Of a stretch of DNA of 64,000 bases, positions 23,803-35,184 are shown piece after piece (position 1 is the stretch's first letter; every line of letters begins with the position of its first letter). Source of the stretch: Microstegium vimineum (taxonomy: Eukaryota > Streptophyta > Magnoliopsida > Poales > Poaceae). Where the stretch lies: positions 48,436,718 through 48,500,717 of the forward strand of contig CM039133.1 in assembly GCA_022036555.1 (NCBI GenBank), given 5' to 3'. Below the pieces are notes generated by a model. That model ran no database searches. It had not been told where the DNA came from and saw only the letters and a list, made by a program, of their open reading frames with translations. The position numbers and the translations under genes are program-made.

Positions 23803-23876
23803 AGATATTTGTTATTTTCGCCTCTCCTTCCAGTGACTCCGTCCTCCCCCGCGCCCGCTGTTGAATTTAGATATTT
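23803..23876 (-). promoter_or_regulatory. Two further evening-element cores upstream of the PRR gene
   Basis: AAATATCT occurs on the minus strand at 23803-23810 and 23869-23876, 270-345 bases upstream of the PRR start. Both lack the fourth leading A of the full evening element. With the site at 23630-23638 they make three cores within about 250 bases. Confidence 0.5.
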
Positions 23877-24439
23877 CGGGTGCACGATTTTTCTTTCTTT
23901 TTTCCTTTTTTTTTTTTGTGCCGCAGCGGCAGCTGGTCCGGCACGCTGCTGATAGTTCCCCTCCTCCTCGCCGCGGACGGACGGGGGTGGATGGGGATAT
24001 TTGGCGGGCCGCTCCTGGCCTCTCGTTTCGGGGTGTAGTAGTAGTAGTAGTAGCCGAATGTCAGTAGGCGTGGAAAAAGCGTCGTGGCTAGTCTGTCTAG
24101 CCTCAATTCGCTCTCGGCCTCGGCTCGGCGTGACACAGATGATATTTGAACGAAAAGGTAGTATCACTCTTTCCTCTATCTAGGAATGATAAATTGGATT
24201 TTAACATAAGAGAAATATAAAGTAGATTTGTAGCAACTATTTTTGTCTTATGATATGTAGTACTCAATTGCATGCTAGAAAAAAAAACAATATCAACTTA
24301 GAGGCACCCTTGCTTGCACATATTTTTTTTAAAAAGAAAAAGAAAAAATAGCCCAAGCGTAGATATTGATATTGAGATGATACTTTCCTTTGTTTGTAAT
24401 TGTATGTAAATGGATGTATATACTATTTCCTACTCTCAG

Positions 24440-24568
24440 GTCTTGTTTAGATGTGTATATTATCTCCCTCAAACCACATGTTAGACTGTATTTGAACTAA
24501 TTTTCACTTCGATTCACTCCAGTTCATATGGTTTGAGGTAAATATATATGCATTCAAACAAGACCTCA
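24440..24568. mobile_element. Short MITE, ~130 bp
   Basis: Terminal inverted repeats GGTCTTGTTTAGATGTGTAT and its near-complement at the right end (ATATGCATTCAAACAAGACC), with TCA immediately outside on both sides, suggesting a 3-bp target duplication. A second inverted pair, CTCAAACCACATG and CATATGGTTTGAGG, lies inside, giving an overall hairpin. A decayed relative sits at about 13095-13195. Confidence 0.7.
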
Positions 24569-25390
24569 AGGTGTAGTTTACTCCCTCCGGCTAACCATGG
24601 ACTCTATATTTGCCTCACTCGCATCACCATGCATACATACAATAATCGATCAGATGTGTCAAACAATATCACGCGTATATACAATAACCCGATATGTCAA
24701 ACAATATAGGTCAAACCAGATATACTCGTGATGGATAGCAAGGATATGTACACGTATGCATGTACTATTCTTTCGACTCCAAAATCATTGGTCGTTTTGT
24801 ACTTTTGTATTTTTAATAAATATATATGAGACTAATTAAAATTGTGTCTGAATTTTTAGTTTCCTTTTTAAAATTCTACTTTAGTTCGTTGTAATTTTCA
24901 GTAATCTTCGGTTCCGATAGTAAAAATCATGTTAGACAAAAAAAAATGTCAAACCTCACAAAATCTGATCCATATTGGCGTAAAGGCAATTAATAGTTTA
25001 TAATTATTTCTATAGTTAGATAAGGAAAAAAACACGATACGTTATGACAAAAAAAACATATAAAAATCATAAAAAATGAATTATTTGAGCTAGTTGGTGA
25101 TAGAAGAGAGTGTTATATGAATCCATTTTAAAATTCAACCACGCCAGAGATATAGGAGAAATGTTTAAATAAATATCACATATTTCATTGTATATCAAAA
25201 GTGATATATTTCAAAAATAAAAATACTCTGGGAAAGTACTAGAACATAATAATGGTTGCTAGGATATCGTGGCCAACTAACCAAAGTTGAAGGAATAACT
25301 AATTTTAGAAAGTGTGTGGTGGTGGTTCATCCGGCCCACACGACTTCCTAATCCTATTGCCCCACCATTCTAGGGACAGCATAAGATAAG

Positions 25391-25434
<44 letters not shown>
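25391..25434. repeat. (AT)n microsatellite
   Basis: About 44 bases of nearly uninterrupted AT dinucleotides. Likely length-polymorphic. Confidence 0.95.
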
Positions 25435-25437
<3 letters not shown>

Positions 25438-26228
25438 GCTCTAATAAATTGGAGGTCGGAGAGGGACTCTGGCGCTGTTCACCGATTTGACATTTTATTT
25501 TATTTTATTTTTAAATTTTTTTAATTTTTTTATAAAAATTCTTTATTTCTTTTTTTTAGTTTTAATTTTTTATTATAATTTTAAAATTTCATATTTATTT
25601 TTTATTTTTAGTTTCGAAGCAAGCGATAAAGAGCCTAAAGTATTTCTATTTTAAACTTTTTTGTTTTATACGTGTACGATCCTACACATCGGAGTGCATG
25701 CAGTGTGCTAGTTTATATCAATTATAGCAATAAAAAGCATGTAGTCTTTCTATCAGACTAGTATAACTTTATATTGAACTGTTAGAGGTAAATATTTTTT
25801 ATCTTTTTTAGTTACTATTTCCAAAAACTTTTATTATTTTTTAGTTTTAAATTTATTTAAGCTTTTTTATTCTCTTCTTTTTCTCATTTATTTTTTAAAC
25901 TTTTGTTTTATACAAGCAACGATCACACACCGTAAGGTGCGTGTAATATGGTGATTTATAGCAATCATGACAATAAAGAGTTTGTAATATTTCTATCAGG
26001 CACGTGCATCTTTATATTGGGTTATTATTAGATTATGACCATAATTTTGAGTACCTATCCATGCTATTGTACATATATTGTTTCAGTATATAAAAAAAGA
26101 GTAACTCGCTTTACCGTTTGCAACAAATGCTTAGAAAAAATCGGCGCAACAGAGCTTGTCCATCTGTACTAGTATATATATGCCTCATGTTATGAATGCA
26201 ACCCGATAAAACACACAACGATGCTTTA

Positions 26229-26474
26229 GGGTTCGTTTTGGTTGGACTGTGGTTGTGAAGAAAAACTGACTACTATTTGGTTAACAAGTATAAAATATAT
26301 ATTTTATATTTATTTCTTTTAAAACAACTATGAAAGAATTTTTTATTTCATCTATTTTCAAAAACAGAAAGCCAAAAGCAGGCTCAAACCAACTTTCAAA
26401 AAAACATTTCCTTTGGTTAGGCTTTTGGCTTTTGGGGCAAAAAACAGAAGCTAAAAGCCCGACCAAATAAACCC
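26229..26474. mobile_element. Tourist-like (PIF/Harbinger) MITE
   Basis: A 246-bp element with imperfect terminal inverted repeats, GGGTTCGTTTTGGTTGG on the left and the complement of GGGTTTATTTGGTCGGG on the right. It is flanked by TTA on both sides (26226-26228 and 26475-26477), the PIF/Harbinger target-site duplication. Subterminal AGCTAAAAGCC/GGCTTTTGGC pieces add to the inverted symmetry on the right half. Confidence 0.85.
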
Positions 26475-26722
26475 TTAGTCTATCCTCAATATATTTATCA
26501 GATCGTTACATATATTAAAATAATAAAGAGCCGAAAAATGATTTAGATATATACTATGTAGGAAAAGGCATGAGTTTAAAATCTGTGTAAAGCAAGTTCA
26601 AATAAATCAAGAAAGTAACAACGTCAACAGAATCCTAGATGAACAATTAAGAATGCACAACACCCCTCACAGGTTTCATCCATGCTCCCCTCAAAAAAAA
26701 AAAGATTTCATCCATGCATACT

Positions 26723-26912
26723 TGGCTTGTTTGGTTCCACCTCCTAAATTTTAGTGGACTAAAATATTTTAGTCACCTTTAGTATCTCTTGAGTGACTAG
26801 TGGAACTAAAGTATTTTAGTTATCTTTTAGTCAATTTGTTTAGCACTTTATTATAATCCCTAAATTAACTAAAGTTTAGTCCACTAAAGTTTAGGTGGGA
26901 ACAAACAGGGCT
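26723..26912. mobile_element. TIR MITE, ~190 bp
   Basis: Left end GGCTTGTTTGGTTCCACC, right end complementary to GCCCTGTTTGTTCCCACC. The inner parts, TTTTAGTGGACTAAA and TTTAGTCCACTAAA, are mirrored too. I could not settle a target duplication, so the superfamily (hAT or PIF/Harbinger) is open. Confidence 0.75.
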
Positions 26913-27114
26913 GCTTAGCATAGCTTCTTTGCAAATGGTATCACCTAAAAAGCCAAAGAATTCATGTTTATATGGCTTCATCCCTCTTGTGAAAAACAAC
27001 TATTATCCTTCCCAGCTTCTCTCACCGAGTCGTTCTATTTGAGTGTTTGATAGTGCTTCATCTAAAAAGTCAGAGAAGTCAAAGATGAAGCTCTGTAAAG
27101 CCTAAAGAAGTGCA

Positions 27115-27500
27115 ACAGGGCGGCACGGCCCTTGGACCCGCAGGCCGTGCCTCCCCAGCCCATCGTGCAGGCTTGCAGGCCCAGGGCCCGTGGGATGTTT
27201 TTTCGGACCGGGCCGGCCCGAAAAGCACGAGGCCCGAACTATGAACGGGCTGGCCCAAAGCCTATTTTATGGAAAACCTCTTATTTAAAGCAGAATTTAG
27301 TATGTTTTACATTGCAATTCTATATGAGCTCCCCTGCTAGCGGGCCACTACCGGGCCTCCCGTTGCAATCGTGCCGTGTCGTGCCGCCCGACGTACCGAG
27401 GTGACGGCCCAGGCACGTCCCATGGACCGTGTCGTACCGGGCTCGGGCCAGACCATAAATTCGGGCTTCGTGTCATGCCTCGGGCTGCATGCTCATCTTT
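27115..27500. repeat. GC-rich repeat island of GGGCC/GGCCC motifs
   Basis: A GC-rich patch in AT-rich surroundings, full of GGGCCGGCCCG-like inverted motifs (for example GACCGGGCCGGCCCG at about 27205 and CGGGCTGGCCC at about 27247). It resembles the GGCCC-rich repeats of a grass transposon family I recall only loosely. Inner 27270-27325 is AT-rich. No gene frame is supported. Confidence 0.45.
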
Positions 27501-28857
27501 AAAGCCAGGTCAAAGAGAGTCTTACTAAATAGCTTACCGAAGTTAGATTATCATTTATTTATTTTTAAAAAAGTTAGCTTATCATTACATTTAATTATTT
27601 TATATTTTTACACAGTTACTCTAGTTTGACAACGGGCGGTTGTTGGCCTCTTGTTTTAAAAATCAGGGTGTTTCGTGGGCTCAAATAGGCCTAGTAATAA
27701 TCAGGGTATTTAAGAAAAAAAATTCTTCTAAATTCTTCTAGATGTACAAATTCTTCAAAAGACAAATACTCACATGCATACCTATCATCAGTATGTGTCA
27801 TTAATCCAAATATGGTAATCAAAGAGGATTATATACACTATTCGTTTCATCACACAGTATATTTTAAAATTGTTTGAATATCTTATATATATCTACACCC
27901 TGTGCTTCTAGTGGCCCACGCACCGGCCAGTGGAGCTACCAATGGTTCAGCTTGTTCCCCAGCAGGAGTGGATGTCTGCCAGAGTATATTAGCTTATTCC
28001 CCAGTAGAAGGAATGAAGGTCAGTGCAATGTCAAAAGAAATCCTTGGATAAACATGCAGGATATCAGTGAGACAGTGACGCATCCCTCGTCTCGTGCGTG
28101 CGTACTGCGTATAGCTAGGTTAACGAGTTTGATTATATTATCAGCGCCAACTAATCACAATAGATTAGAAGAAGGAAACAGCCACTACATTTTTATTAAA
28201 AAATATGCGTGTCTGTTGTTCGCCCAACAACACACTGTTGTTATTTATTATTTATATATTGTACTTATGATGCAGCAGCAGTCTCTGTCGCTGCTATATC
28301 TATCTGGGTGGCAACATGACAGAGCCACCATATAAGAGTGAGTGATTAGTTCCCAAATTTACTTATCCTCTCCACCACCAATTATGACGGTGAGTGGTAT
28401 TTACGGAAAACCTAAGACGGAGTATAATTGTTGTAAAAAAAATCATGAGACGTCGTGTATAGTGTAAACTAAAACTATACTATAAATAATTTTGATCTCT
28501 TGTTAACATCCATTTTAATATAGCAAAATAAATAAATCAAACAAATAATTAAAGTAACTTGTAATTTAGAATGGAGGAGGTGCCCTTTTTAATTTTTTAT
28601 ACACCCAATTGCCAATGAGTGTCCCATGATTTGGATAGACTCAATCAAGATGCCCATCCTAAACATGCTTGTTGGCATGTGTTTCACGCCGCTCATGCAC
28701 GCAGCTGCTGCGACCGTGACGACTCTGCCTTGCTTGGTACGGAACCCAAAACCAAAAGGGGAGCTTCGGGCCCTTCTGTCGTTGGAACTTGGAAGGGCAA
28801 GCAAATACTGCCTCTGTCCGAAAATGCTTGTAATTGTCTGTTTCTGAGGTGAAGTTA
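27501..28857. other. Gene-free stretch
   Basis: No gene recognised. The open frame at 27874-28335 has no domain and poor codon character. The stretch ends at the TTA (28855-28857) that flanks the interrupted Tourist-like MITE. Confidence 0.5.
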
Positions 28858-28884
28858 GTGGGTGTTTGGATTCTTTGGCAAATG
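28858..28884. mobile_element. Left piece of a Tourist-like MITE interrupted by the copia element
   Basis: The 27 bases starting GTGGGTGTTTGGATTC form one terminal repeat. The matching terminus lies 13.8 kb away, ending GGATCCAAACGCCCAC at 42728. TTA flanks both outer ends (28855-28857 and 42729-42731). The MITE was therefore split when the retrotransposon inserted at its AAATG. Confidence 0.85.
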
Positions 28885-30440
28885 TGAAAGGATCAAGATG
28901 TCCAAAAGAGAGGTGAATTGGGCTCTTTTTAATTTCTAAACAAGAATTAAACCTAGAAAAAGCCAATTAACCCCGTAGTGCCTACCGCTTGTGTGTCCTA
29001 GCTAGAAAGCGGTAGCAAGTCAATGGAAAGTGAAAACTTCCTACACAATTCTAGTAAGAAAAGAATGACAAGTGCGGAAAGTAATGCGGTAATAAAGAGC
29101 TAGGGAAAGAGATGCTTGACACGCCGATGTTTTGCCGAGGTATCGAGGAGTCGACACTCCCCCCTAGTCCTCGTTGGAGCACCTCGCAAGGTATAGCTCC
29201 CCATCAATCCCGCGCAAGGGATGAGTGCTCTCTACGGGCTGATTCTTTGCCACTCCGGCTCGGTGAATCGTCCACAACCGATCACAACGTCGATGGAGAA
29301 GGGCCGCCGACAATCCTTCGGCGATCACCTTCCTCCGAGCACCACCGGACCGTCTAGGTGATGTCGATCACCAAGAGTAACAAGCCTCGATCTTCGCTTG
29401 ACTCACTCAAGCTTCACAACTAAAGGATGCACACTTGAACTCTTGAATGAACTAAAGAGAGGATGGATGGATTCGCGAATCACTCTCTCTCTAGGGCTCT
29501 TGCTCTCTTCCCAACCTTCTCAACAAACTCAGCAACTCAAATGAGCAAAGGTAAGGTGGGAGAGAAGTAGGAGGGGCTATAAATAGACCCTTAGAAAACT
29601 GCCTCGGGCTGGCATTTTAAGTTGGCGACGGACGCTCTGTCGACTAGGCGACGGACGGTCCGTCGCATGCCCCAACGACTAGTTCTGTTCATAGTTTGGG
29701 CGACGGACGCTCCGACGCCTTGCCCAACGGCTAGTTCTGACACACTGTTCCCAACGACGGACCCTACGTCACTGGGGCGACGGACGCACTTCCCCAGCGT
29801 CCGACGCTACACTCTGGCTCGAGCTGAAAACACCCTCTCTGAAAGGTCGACGGACAGCCTCCGACGGACCCTGAAAAACTTAGCCAGAAAACATCTCCAC
29901 TGGAAGGTCGACGGACGCTGTGGACTCAACCACCCAGCGTCCGACGCCTCTGTCCGACGCGACGGACAGCGTCCGGCGCCCCCGTCAGGAGCGTCCGACG
30001 CCCAGAAAACAGTTCTAACAACTTCGTTTTTCGTCACGATGAATATGGAAGTTGTTCTAGTCTATCTTACGGTCAACGTAGGCTTGCTTAGAGCTAAGGA
30101 AGTCAAGTGTGCACCACACCTAAGTCATGAAGCTTTCCTAAGTCAGTCTACTAGTCTCAACCCCTCTTAATAGTACGGTCAAAAATAAAAAGAGAAGCCC
30201 TATCTATTTCTAAGTGCCCTTCATCTCCTTATGGCACTTAGCCTATCATTCTAGGGTATTCATCATGTCTCCTTGAAATCTGAAACGATATCCATCTTGG
30301 GGGCTAAGTGATGACCATTAATGCCCATTCTTGTTGATCACTATGGCTAAGCTACGCATAGCCTCTGCAAAACACACGTTAGCCATAATAATCTCTAATT
30401 GTCGTTAATCACCGAAACCATCTAGGGCAATGATTCTTCA
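28885..30440 (-). repeat. 3' LTR of the Sirevirus-like element
   Basis: 1556 bp, 62 bp longer than its partner. The main length difference is a ~50-bp repeat unit near 29655-29705 that is absent from the other LTR, plus a smaller one near 29945. By eye, substitutions in the first 400 bases are few and mostly transitions. The core 29630-30005 is full of GCGACGGACGCT / AGCGTCCGACGC units. Confidence 0.95.
29630..30005. repeat. GACGGACG / CGTCCGTC repeat cluster in the LTR
   Basis: Many direct and inverted copies of GCGACGGACGCT and GCGTCCGACGC occur in about 375 bases, CpG-dense. The same cluster is at 41628-41945 in the other LTR. The same motifs recur inside the element at 34484-34705, between pol and the third ORF. 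Confidence 0.9.
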
Positions 30441-30454
30441 ATCTCCCCCTTTTT
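30441..30454 (-). other. Polypurine tract of the retrotransposon
   Basis: On the minus strand, AAAAAGGGGGAGAT directly precedes the 3' LTR, the position of plus-strand priming. Further GGGGGAG copies on the same strand lie at about 30865-30873, 30892-30903 and 34946-34953, the multiple-PPT pattern known in Sireviruses. Confidence 0.85.
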
Positions 30455-30922
30455 GGTGATTGACGACAATAAAACCTCGAGTATAGATAAGAGTTATGGT
30501 TTAGATTTTATGGTGACTTGGAATGAATGAGCAAGGATTAGTGAATTTGTAATGAAGCATACTTGCTCACCCAAGCCAAATCACAAAATATGGTACTCAT
30601 AGATATGAATGTAAAAGGAGTACCTCATGATATTCTCAAAAGATGTATCGGAGTATAGCGCGGAAGCTCAATTAACGTTTAAGCATAGAGATATATCATG
30701 AAACATGAGACAACTCACAAGATATATTAGTGATAACCAAGAGTTTGTCACATGCAACCATATATACATCAACCAACGTATTCATCACATCACACATATA
30801 AACAAATGCATAAAAGAGACATGATAAAAGAGTACGGGGAAATTAATCATACAAAGATCCAAATCACTCCCCCTATCTCTATACTCGACCCTCTCTCCCC
30901 CTTTGGCGTCTAGCACCAAAAA

Positions 30923-33616
30923 CTAAGCGTCTGGGGCTGGAGAAGAAGGTGGTGGAGCTGCAGCCTTTCGATCGAGCATGATGAAGTCCTGAAGGTCTGA
31001 CTCGTCTGACTCATCATCGGCCTCAGCGTCTGCAGGTGTAGGTGCAACTGGAGTGACCTCTGGAGATGCTGTCTCAATGGACTCCCCCTGAGGCTCAGCT
31101 AGGGCCTCTGATGGTCCTGCCTCTGTAGTAGCGGGCCTGTGAACCCGACGAGTGAATACTCGAGGCGAGGGGGACGGTGTCACTGCTAGTGCAACAAGTG
31201 ATACTGTTGCTGCAACCTCTGCTGGCTGAGTCTGAGTTGGAGAGGAGACTACCACTGTAACTGCCTCATCTGCTAGTGATATAGTATCTGTCTGAACTGC
31301 AGCTGGAGGAGTGGTAACTGTCTGCGCTGACTGCTCGGGTGCGATCTCCGACGAGGCAACTGAAGACATGTGAGTGCCCGTCGCCAGAGGATCTACTGCA
31401 ATCTCTGGAGCTGGTGAGACTAGCTGAGCTGCTCCTGGTGAATCTTCTCCCGTGATCTCTAGGTAAGAAGCTGACAGATCTCTCGAGGCCTCAGCTATGG
31501 TAGTTCCCCGGATAGGAGTGAATCCTGTTTGAAACTCACCGGGCAAAGCTATCCAAGAGGACACCTGGGTCCTCGGAGTCTGGTACTCGGGAGAGGCTGG
31601 TGGCTGGAAGGGAGGAGTAGCTGGTGCCTGACTCTGCTGTCCTCTGGACGGTAACGCTAGAGTCGGAACCACTACTACTGGAGGCTGCTGTGGAGGCGAA
31701 GTAAACTGCTGCTGCTGCAAGACTCCGGGCAACTGAAACTGAGGAGTGGAAGTCTGCCCGGAGTTAGAGGCCAGAAGACGCTCAAGTAACAACGTCTGGG
31801 TCTTCTGGATCTCTGCCTGCTGTAGCTGATAGGCCAAGAACTGTCGCTGGAACTCGTCCTGTCTAGCCTGAGTCTGAGCCTGAGCTGCCAACTGCTGCTC
31901 TGTAAGCCTCCGTAAATCTGCAGCCTGTCGCCTCTGCTCCTCTTCCTGGCGAGACTGCTCCTCCTGCCTCCTCGACAGAATAGTAAGCAGTGTAGCCTCG
32001 GAGGTGCTGGAGCCTGGAGCTGGAGCTGCTGCGGCTGTGCCTGACCCTCCTGCCTCGTGGTCATGAGGCATCGGTGTATACTCACGTACCGACTGGTAGT
32101 CCTCGTCGGAACTGTCAGAGTTGAGGTCCTCGCGATAGACTGTCTCGGCAGCTGTATCTATCTCTGCATCTAGATCTGCCAGCTCTGCCTGAGCAATCTG
32201 CTCAACTGTAGCATTTGTGACCTCTGCTGACTGAGGTGGCACACCGGCCTGCCTGATACCTGGTCTGTAGGCTCTGCTGGGGCGAGGCAGGTTTCCATGT
32301 ATCACGAGCTGACTCGTCGAATAGACAGGAAACTCAGTCGCTGACCTCGTGAGAGTGACTCTCATAGCACTTGACCTGGTCTTGGCAACTATCAAATATG
32401 AAATCCAATGAGCGAACTGCAGCTGCCAGTGACCCCTGAACCCAGCGGCTATGATATCCTCAAGCTCGCTAACTATCAGATCCCAGAGGTCGAACTTCTC
32501 CTTCCGGATGACATGAGCAAGGAGCCAAAGCTGTAGACGTGTAATAGTATCCCGAGCTCCAATCCGTGGGAGGATAGTACGCCTGAGTACCTCGTGGAGA
32601 ATCCGAGCCAGTGGAGTGAGGTCACGTGGTGTACGGCTCGAACCCTCAGTGAACGGCTGCTGAAAGCACGGCCTCACGAAATCCGTAGATGACACTATAC
32701 CATCGTGAGGTCGGCGAGGGGCCTCCTGATCCCCATAGCAAAGACTGTGAATCCTCGTAGGAGAGGACTATAGGTGGAATAGCTCTCTGAACCTAGCTGC
32801 TGTAACCCTGAAGTCACGTCCCTAGAATCCAAAGTGTAGGAACTCGTGATCAGGTGAGATCCATAGAGAGGCGTAAAACTGATACACCCAATCCTTCTAA
32901 TATGCTCCTGATCGTCCCATCAGATCTGTCAGACCCTGAATATACTGAAGATGTTGCAGGATCTCTGGACCACCGATCCCCTCTACATGGGCAGATGGGC
33001 ACACCCTGTGAGCTCTAAGAGGAGCATCAGTGTCGATATAAGCTCTGTAGAAGTCCTCGTGCACTGTGGTGTAGAAGTCTCGTCCGGCACGGGGGTCCCT
33101 CTGAGGTGGGAACCAGGACTGAAAGTCCACGAAACGGAGTAACTGGACTTGCTTCGCTGTAAGCGCTCGCACCTGGTACCTCACTGGGTCTGGGAGCCGA
33201 GGTCCTGGAGGACTAGGTGGTGCACTAGAGCCTCTAAATCGGGTAACTCGGCGGCTCATTAATTCGCCAATAGAAGAGTGGCCCGCGGCCTCTGTCGACT
33301 CAGTCTCTGGGACTGGCTCTGTCTCCTTTGCCTCTGTAGCCTCGACGGGCTCTGTCTCAGGACGCGTAGGGGACTCACGACGCGCTCCACGGCGAGGCGA
33401 GAGCCTCAAACCGGCGTGACGTCCCCCTCGCTCCGCTATCTCGGCTGCCTCGGCCATTGCTAGCGCTGCTGCCGAATCTGGATCCATCAAAGGCCTCTTG
33501 CGCTTCCATGATATGACCTTTTGCTTGCCCTTTCCCCGGTCAGTGGGTGGACGCGGTGGAGGTGGAGGGTCACCACCACTTCCGGGAATAGGACCGTCAT
33601 TCTTCGTTCTCGCCAT
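30923..33616 (-). pseudogene. Sirevirus third ORF (env-like), with three in-frame stops
   Basis: On the minus strand an ATG at 33614-33616 opens a frame (MARTKNDGPIPG) that stays in phase to the stop at 30923. This gives about 897 codons, broken only by TAG codons at 32897-32899, 32822-32824 and 32768-32770. The N-terminal part has a proline run and a basic KRKR patch. The middle has a long Gln/Arg/Glu-rich stretch around 31750-32000 that should form a coiled coil, and the tail is rich in Ser, Pro, Thr and acidic residues. I see no signal peptide or clear membrane span, so the name env-like rests on its position after pol, as in other Sireviruses. The product's role is unknown even in intact relatives. 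Because the three stops share one frame with coding sequence on both sides, the damage is by point changes, not indels. Confidence 0.8.
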
Positions 33617-35184
33617 TGTATCGAACTCTGCCAACCAGTCTCTGACAAACAGAATCTCAAAGGTCACACCCTCAGAAACCTGTCACCACTGAAATACAAC
33701 CACTGACAATCCTCAGAACAAACACACTGCAAGAGTGGCACGCCGACCCTGAACTATTCTTGCGAGGCTTTGCCCCGAGTTCACTGTCACTGCTCAACTG
33801 GCCCTCTGATTCTCTGATCAACTGACCCTGCTCGTTAGATAGATAGGGGTATAACCATAAGCACATAACTATAGAGGAGATAGTCTATAGAAGCATGAAA
33901 TTAGGTAAGGAAAGATCGAGAAAACAAATGCCATACCTCGAACCCTAAACAAGAGAGAAGAAGAGATCCTCTGATCGATTAGCCGCAGTCCGCAAGCCGC
34001 AATCCGCACTCTAACAAGGCAGAGTAGAATGATGGTTTAGGGTTACCAAGAATGGCGAGGTGGTTGGCATACTGGAGGGAAAAACACAGGAGTAGAGTTT
34101 CACCTTGACACGCAAACGAGATTGATCAACCTCCAACAGGGCTTGGAGGAGAGCTCCTCGGCAAAGGGACTCCTGCACGGCTGGAATCACGCAGGGTAGC
34201 GGCGACGATGTTGGGCGGTCATGAGCTCTGCGCGGCGGCTTGGATGGCAGTGTGGAGCAGCGGCGCCAGAGAGGGGCACGGCGGCGTAGGGGAGACACGG
34301 AGGCGCAGGGGCAGACAGCGCTGGGTGGAGGAAAGGCGGCGGCGCAGCGTAGGGTCCCGCGGCGGCGCAGGGAGGAACGGCGGCGGTTAGGGTTTGAAAC
34401 GCGGCGGCGAACGGAAATACGGTCGACCGAGAAGGACAGAGACGAGACGGGGATTTTTTTTAAAAAAAATTGTGCCTTAAGTTCGCGACGGACGCTCCAT
34501 CGGACTGCGACGGACGCTTGGGGAGCGTCCGACGGCATCGTCCGTCGGGCTTCCAGAACAGATTTGAAACGCCCGAGCGCATTGACCGCGACAGACGCTG
34601 GGGGGAGCGTCCGTCGCCCTGTAAGCGGGCAACTTTAATCTCCGGACGGTCGCGACGGACGCTGAGGCAATTGACACCGAGCGTTCGTCGGCAGCGTCTG
34701 ACGCTTTTTAAATGGAATTTTTCAAATTTTGTTTTTGCGTCTTTCTCCCAACCAAGTTCCAATCCCAATAAGATCCAAATAACACCTGATTGGACTTGAT
34801 ATGAGAACCATCTCTCAAACTCTCATTTTCAAATAGTTTGCCATAGGCTTAAATTTAGTTTTAGCTCAAAAATATTCGAATGGAAGCACCAAGGAGACAT
34901 CATATGGCCACAAGAGGGGTATAGAAGTGTCTTGAGCTTGGAATGCTCCCCCTAAGTGGACGAACACAGAGGATGCTCAAACTTAACCGAAAAGAAACGG
35001 CAAACAACACACATGCATATGCTATGCAATACGAAATTTGAATCTAGGTTGCTTGCAAGTTTAAACCACGGTTAAGCTTTGTCACACGCTTTGAGGGCGG
35101 TTATCTTAACCGCGTTAGCCAAGCCTATGTGCATTAACAAATTAAACATGTTATATTACATATGAATGCATGGTTCACACAAAC
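33617..35184 (-). other. Long spacer between pol and the third ORF
   Basis: About 1.57 kb with no coding signal. It contains a GC-rich GGCGGCG patch at about 34195-34400 and the LTR-like GACGGACG repeats at 34484-34705. In Sireviruses the third ORF is thought to be reached by splicing. Such an intron could lie here, but I cannot point to its sites with confidence. Confidence 0.55.

Larger units (their letters stand above)
23877..26225. other. Gene-free AT-rich stretch upstream of the PRR gene
   Basis: No gene recognised. It contains the MITE at 24440-24568 and the (AT)n microsatellite at 25391-25434. The segment 25480-25610 and 25790-25910 is strongly T-rich. Nothing else can be supported. 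Confidence 0.5.

Noticed and set aside
23255..23952. Several long frames around the first PRR exon
   Set aside because: Arg/Pro/Ser-rich out-of-frame readings of the GC-rich first exon and promoter.
27132..27404. 90-residue frame in the GGGCC-rich island
   Set aside because: Frame made by repeated GGGCC/GGCCC motifs; no domain and no neighbouring exon signals.
29622..30170. 182-residue open frame in the left LTR and related frames in the right LTR
   Set aside because: Produced by the GACGGACG repeats; it is on the strand opposite to the element's genes and has no protein family features.
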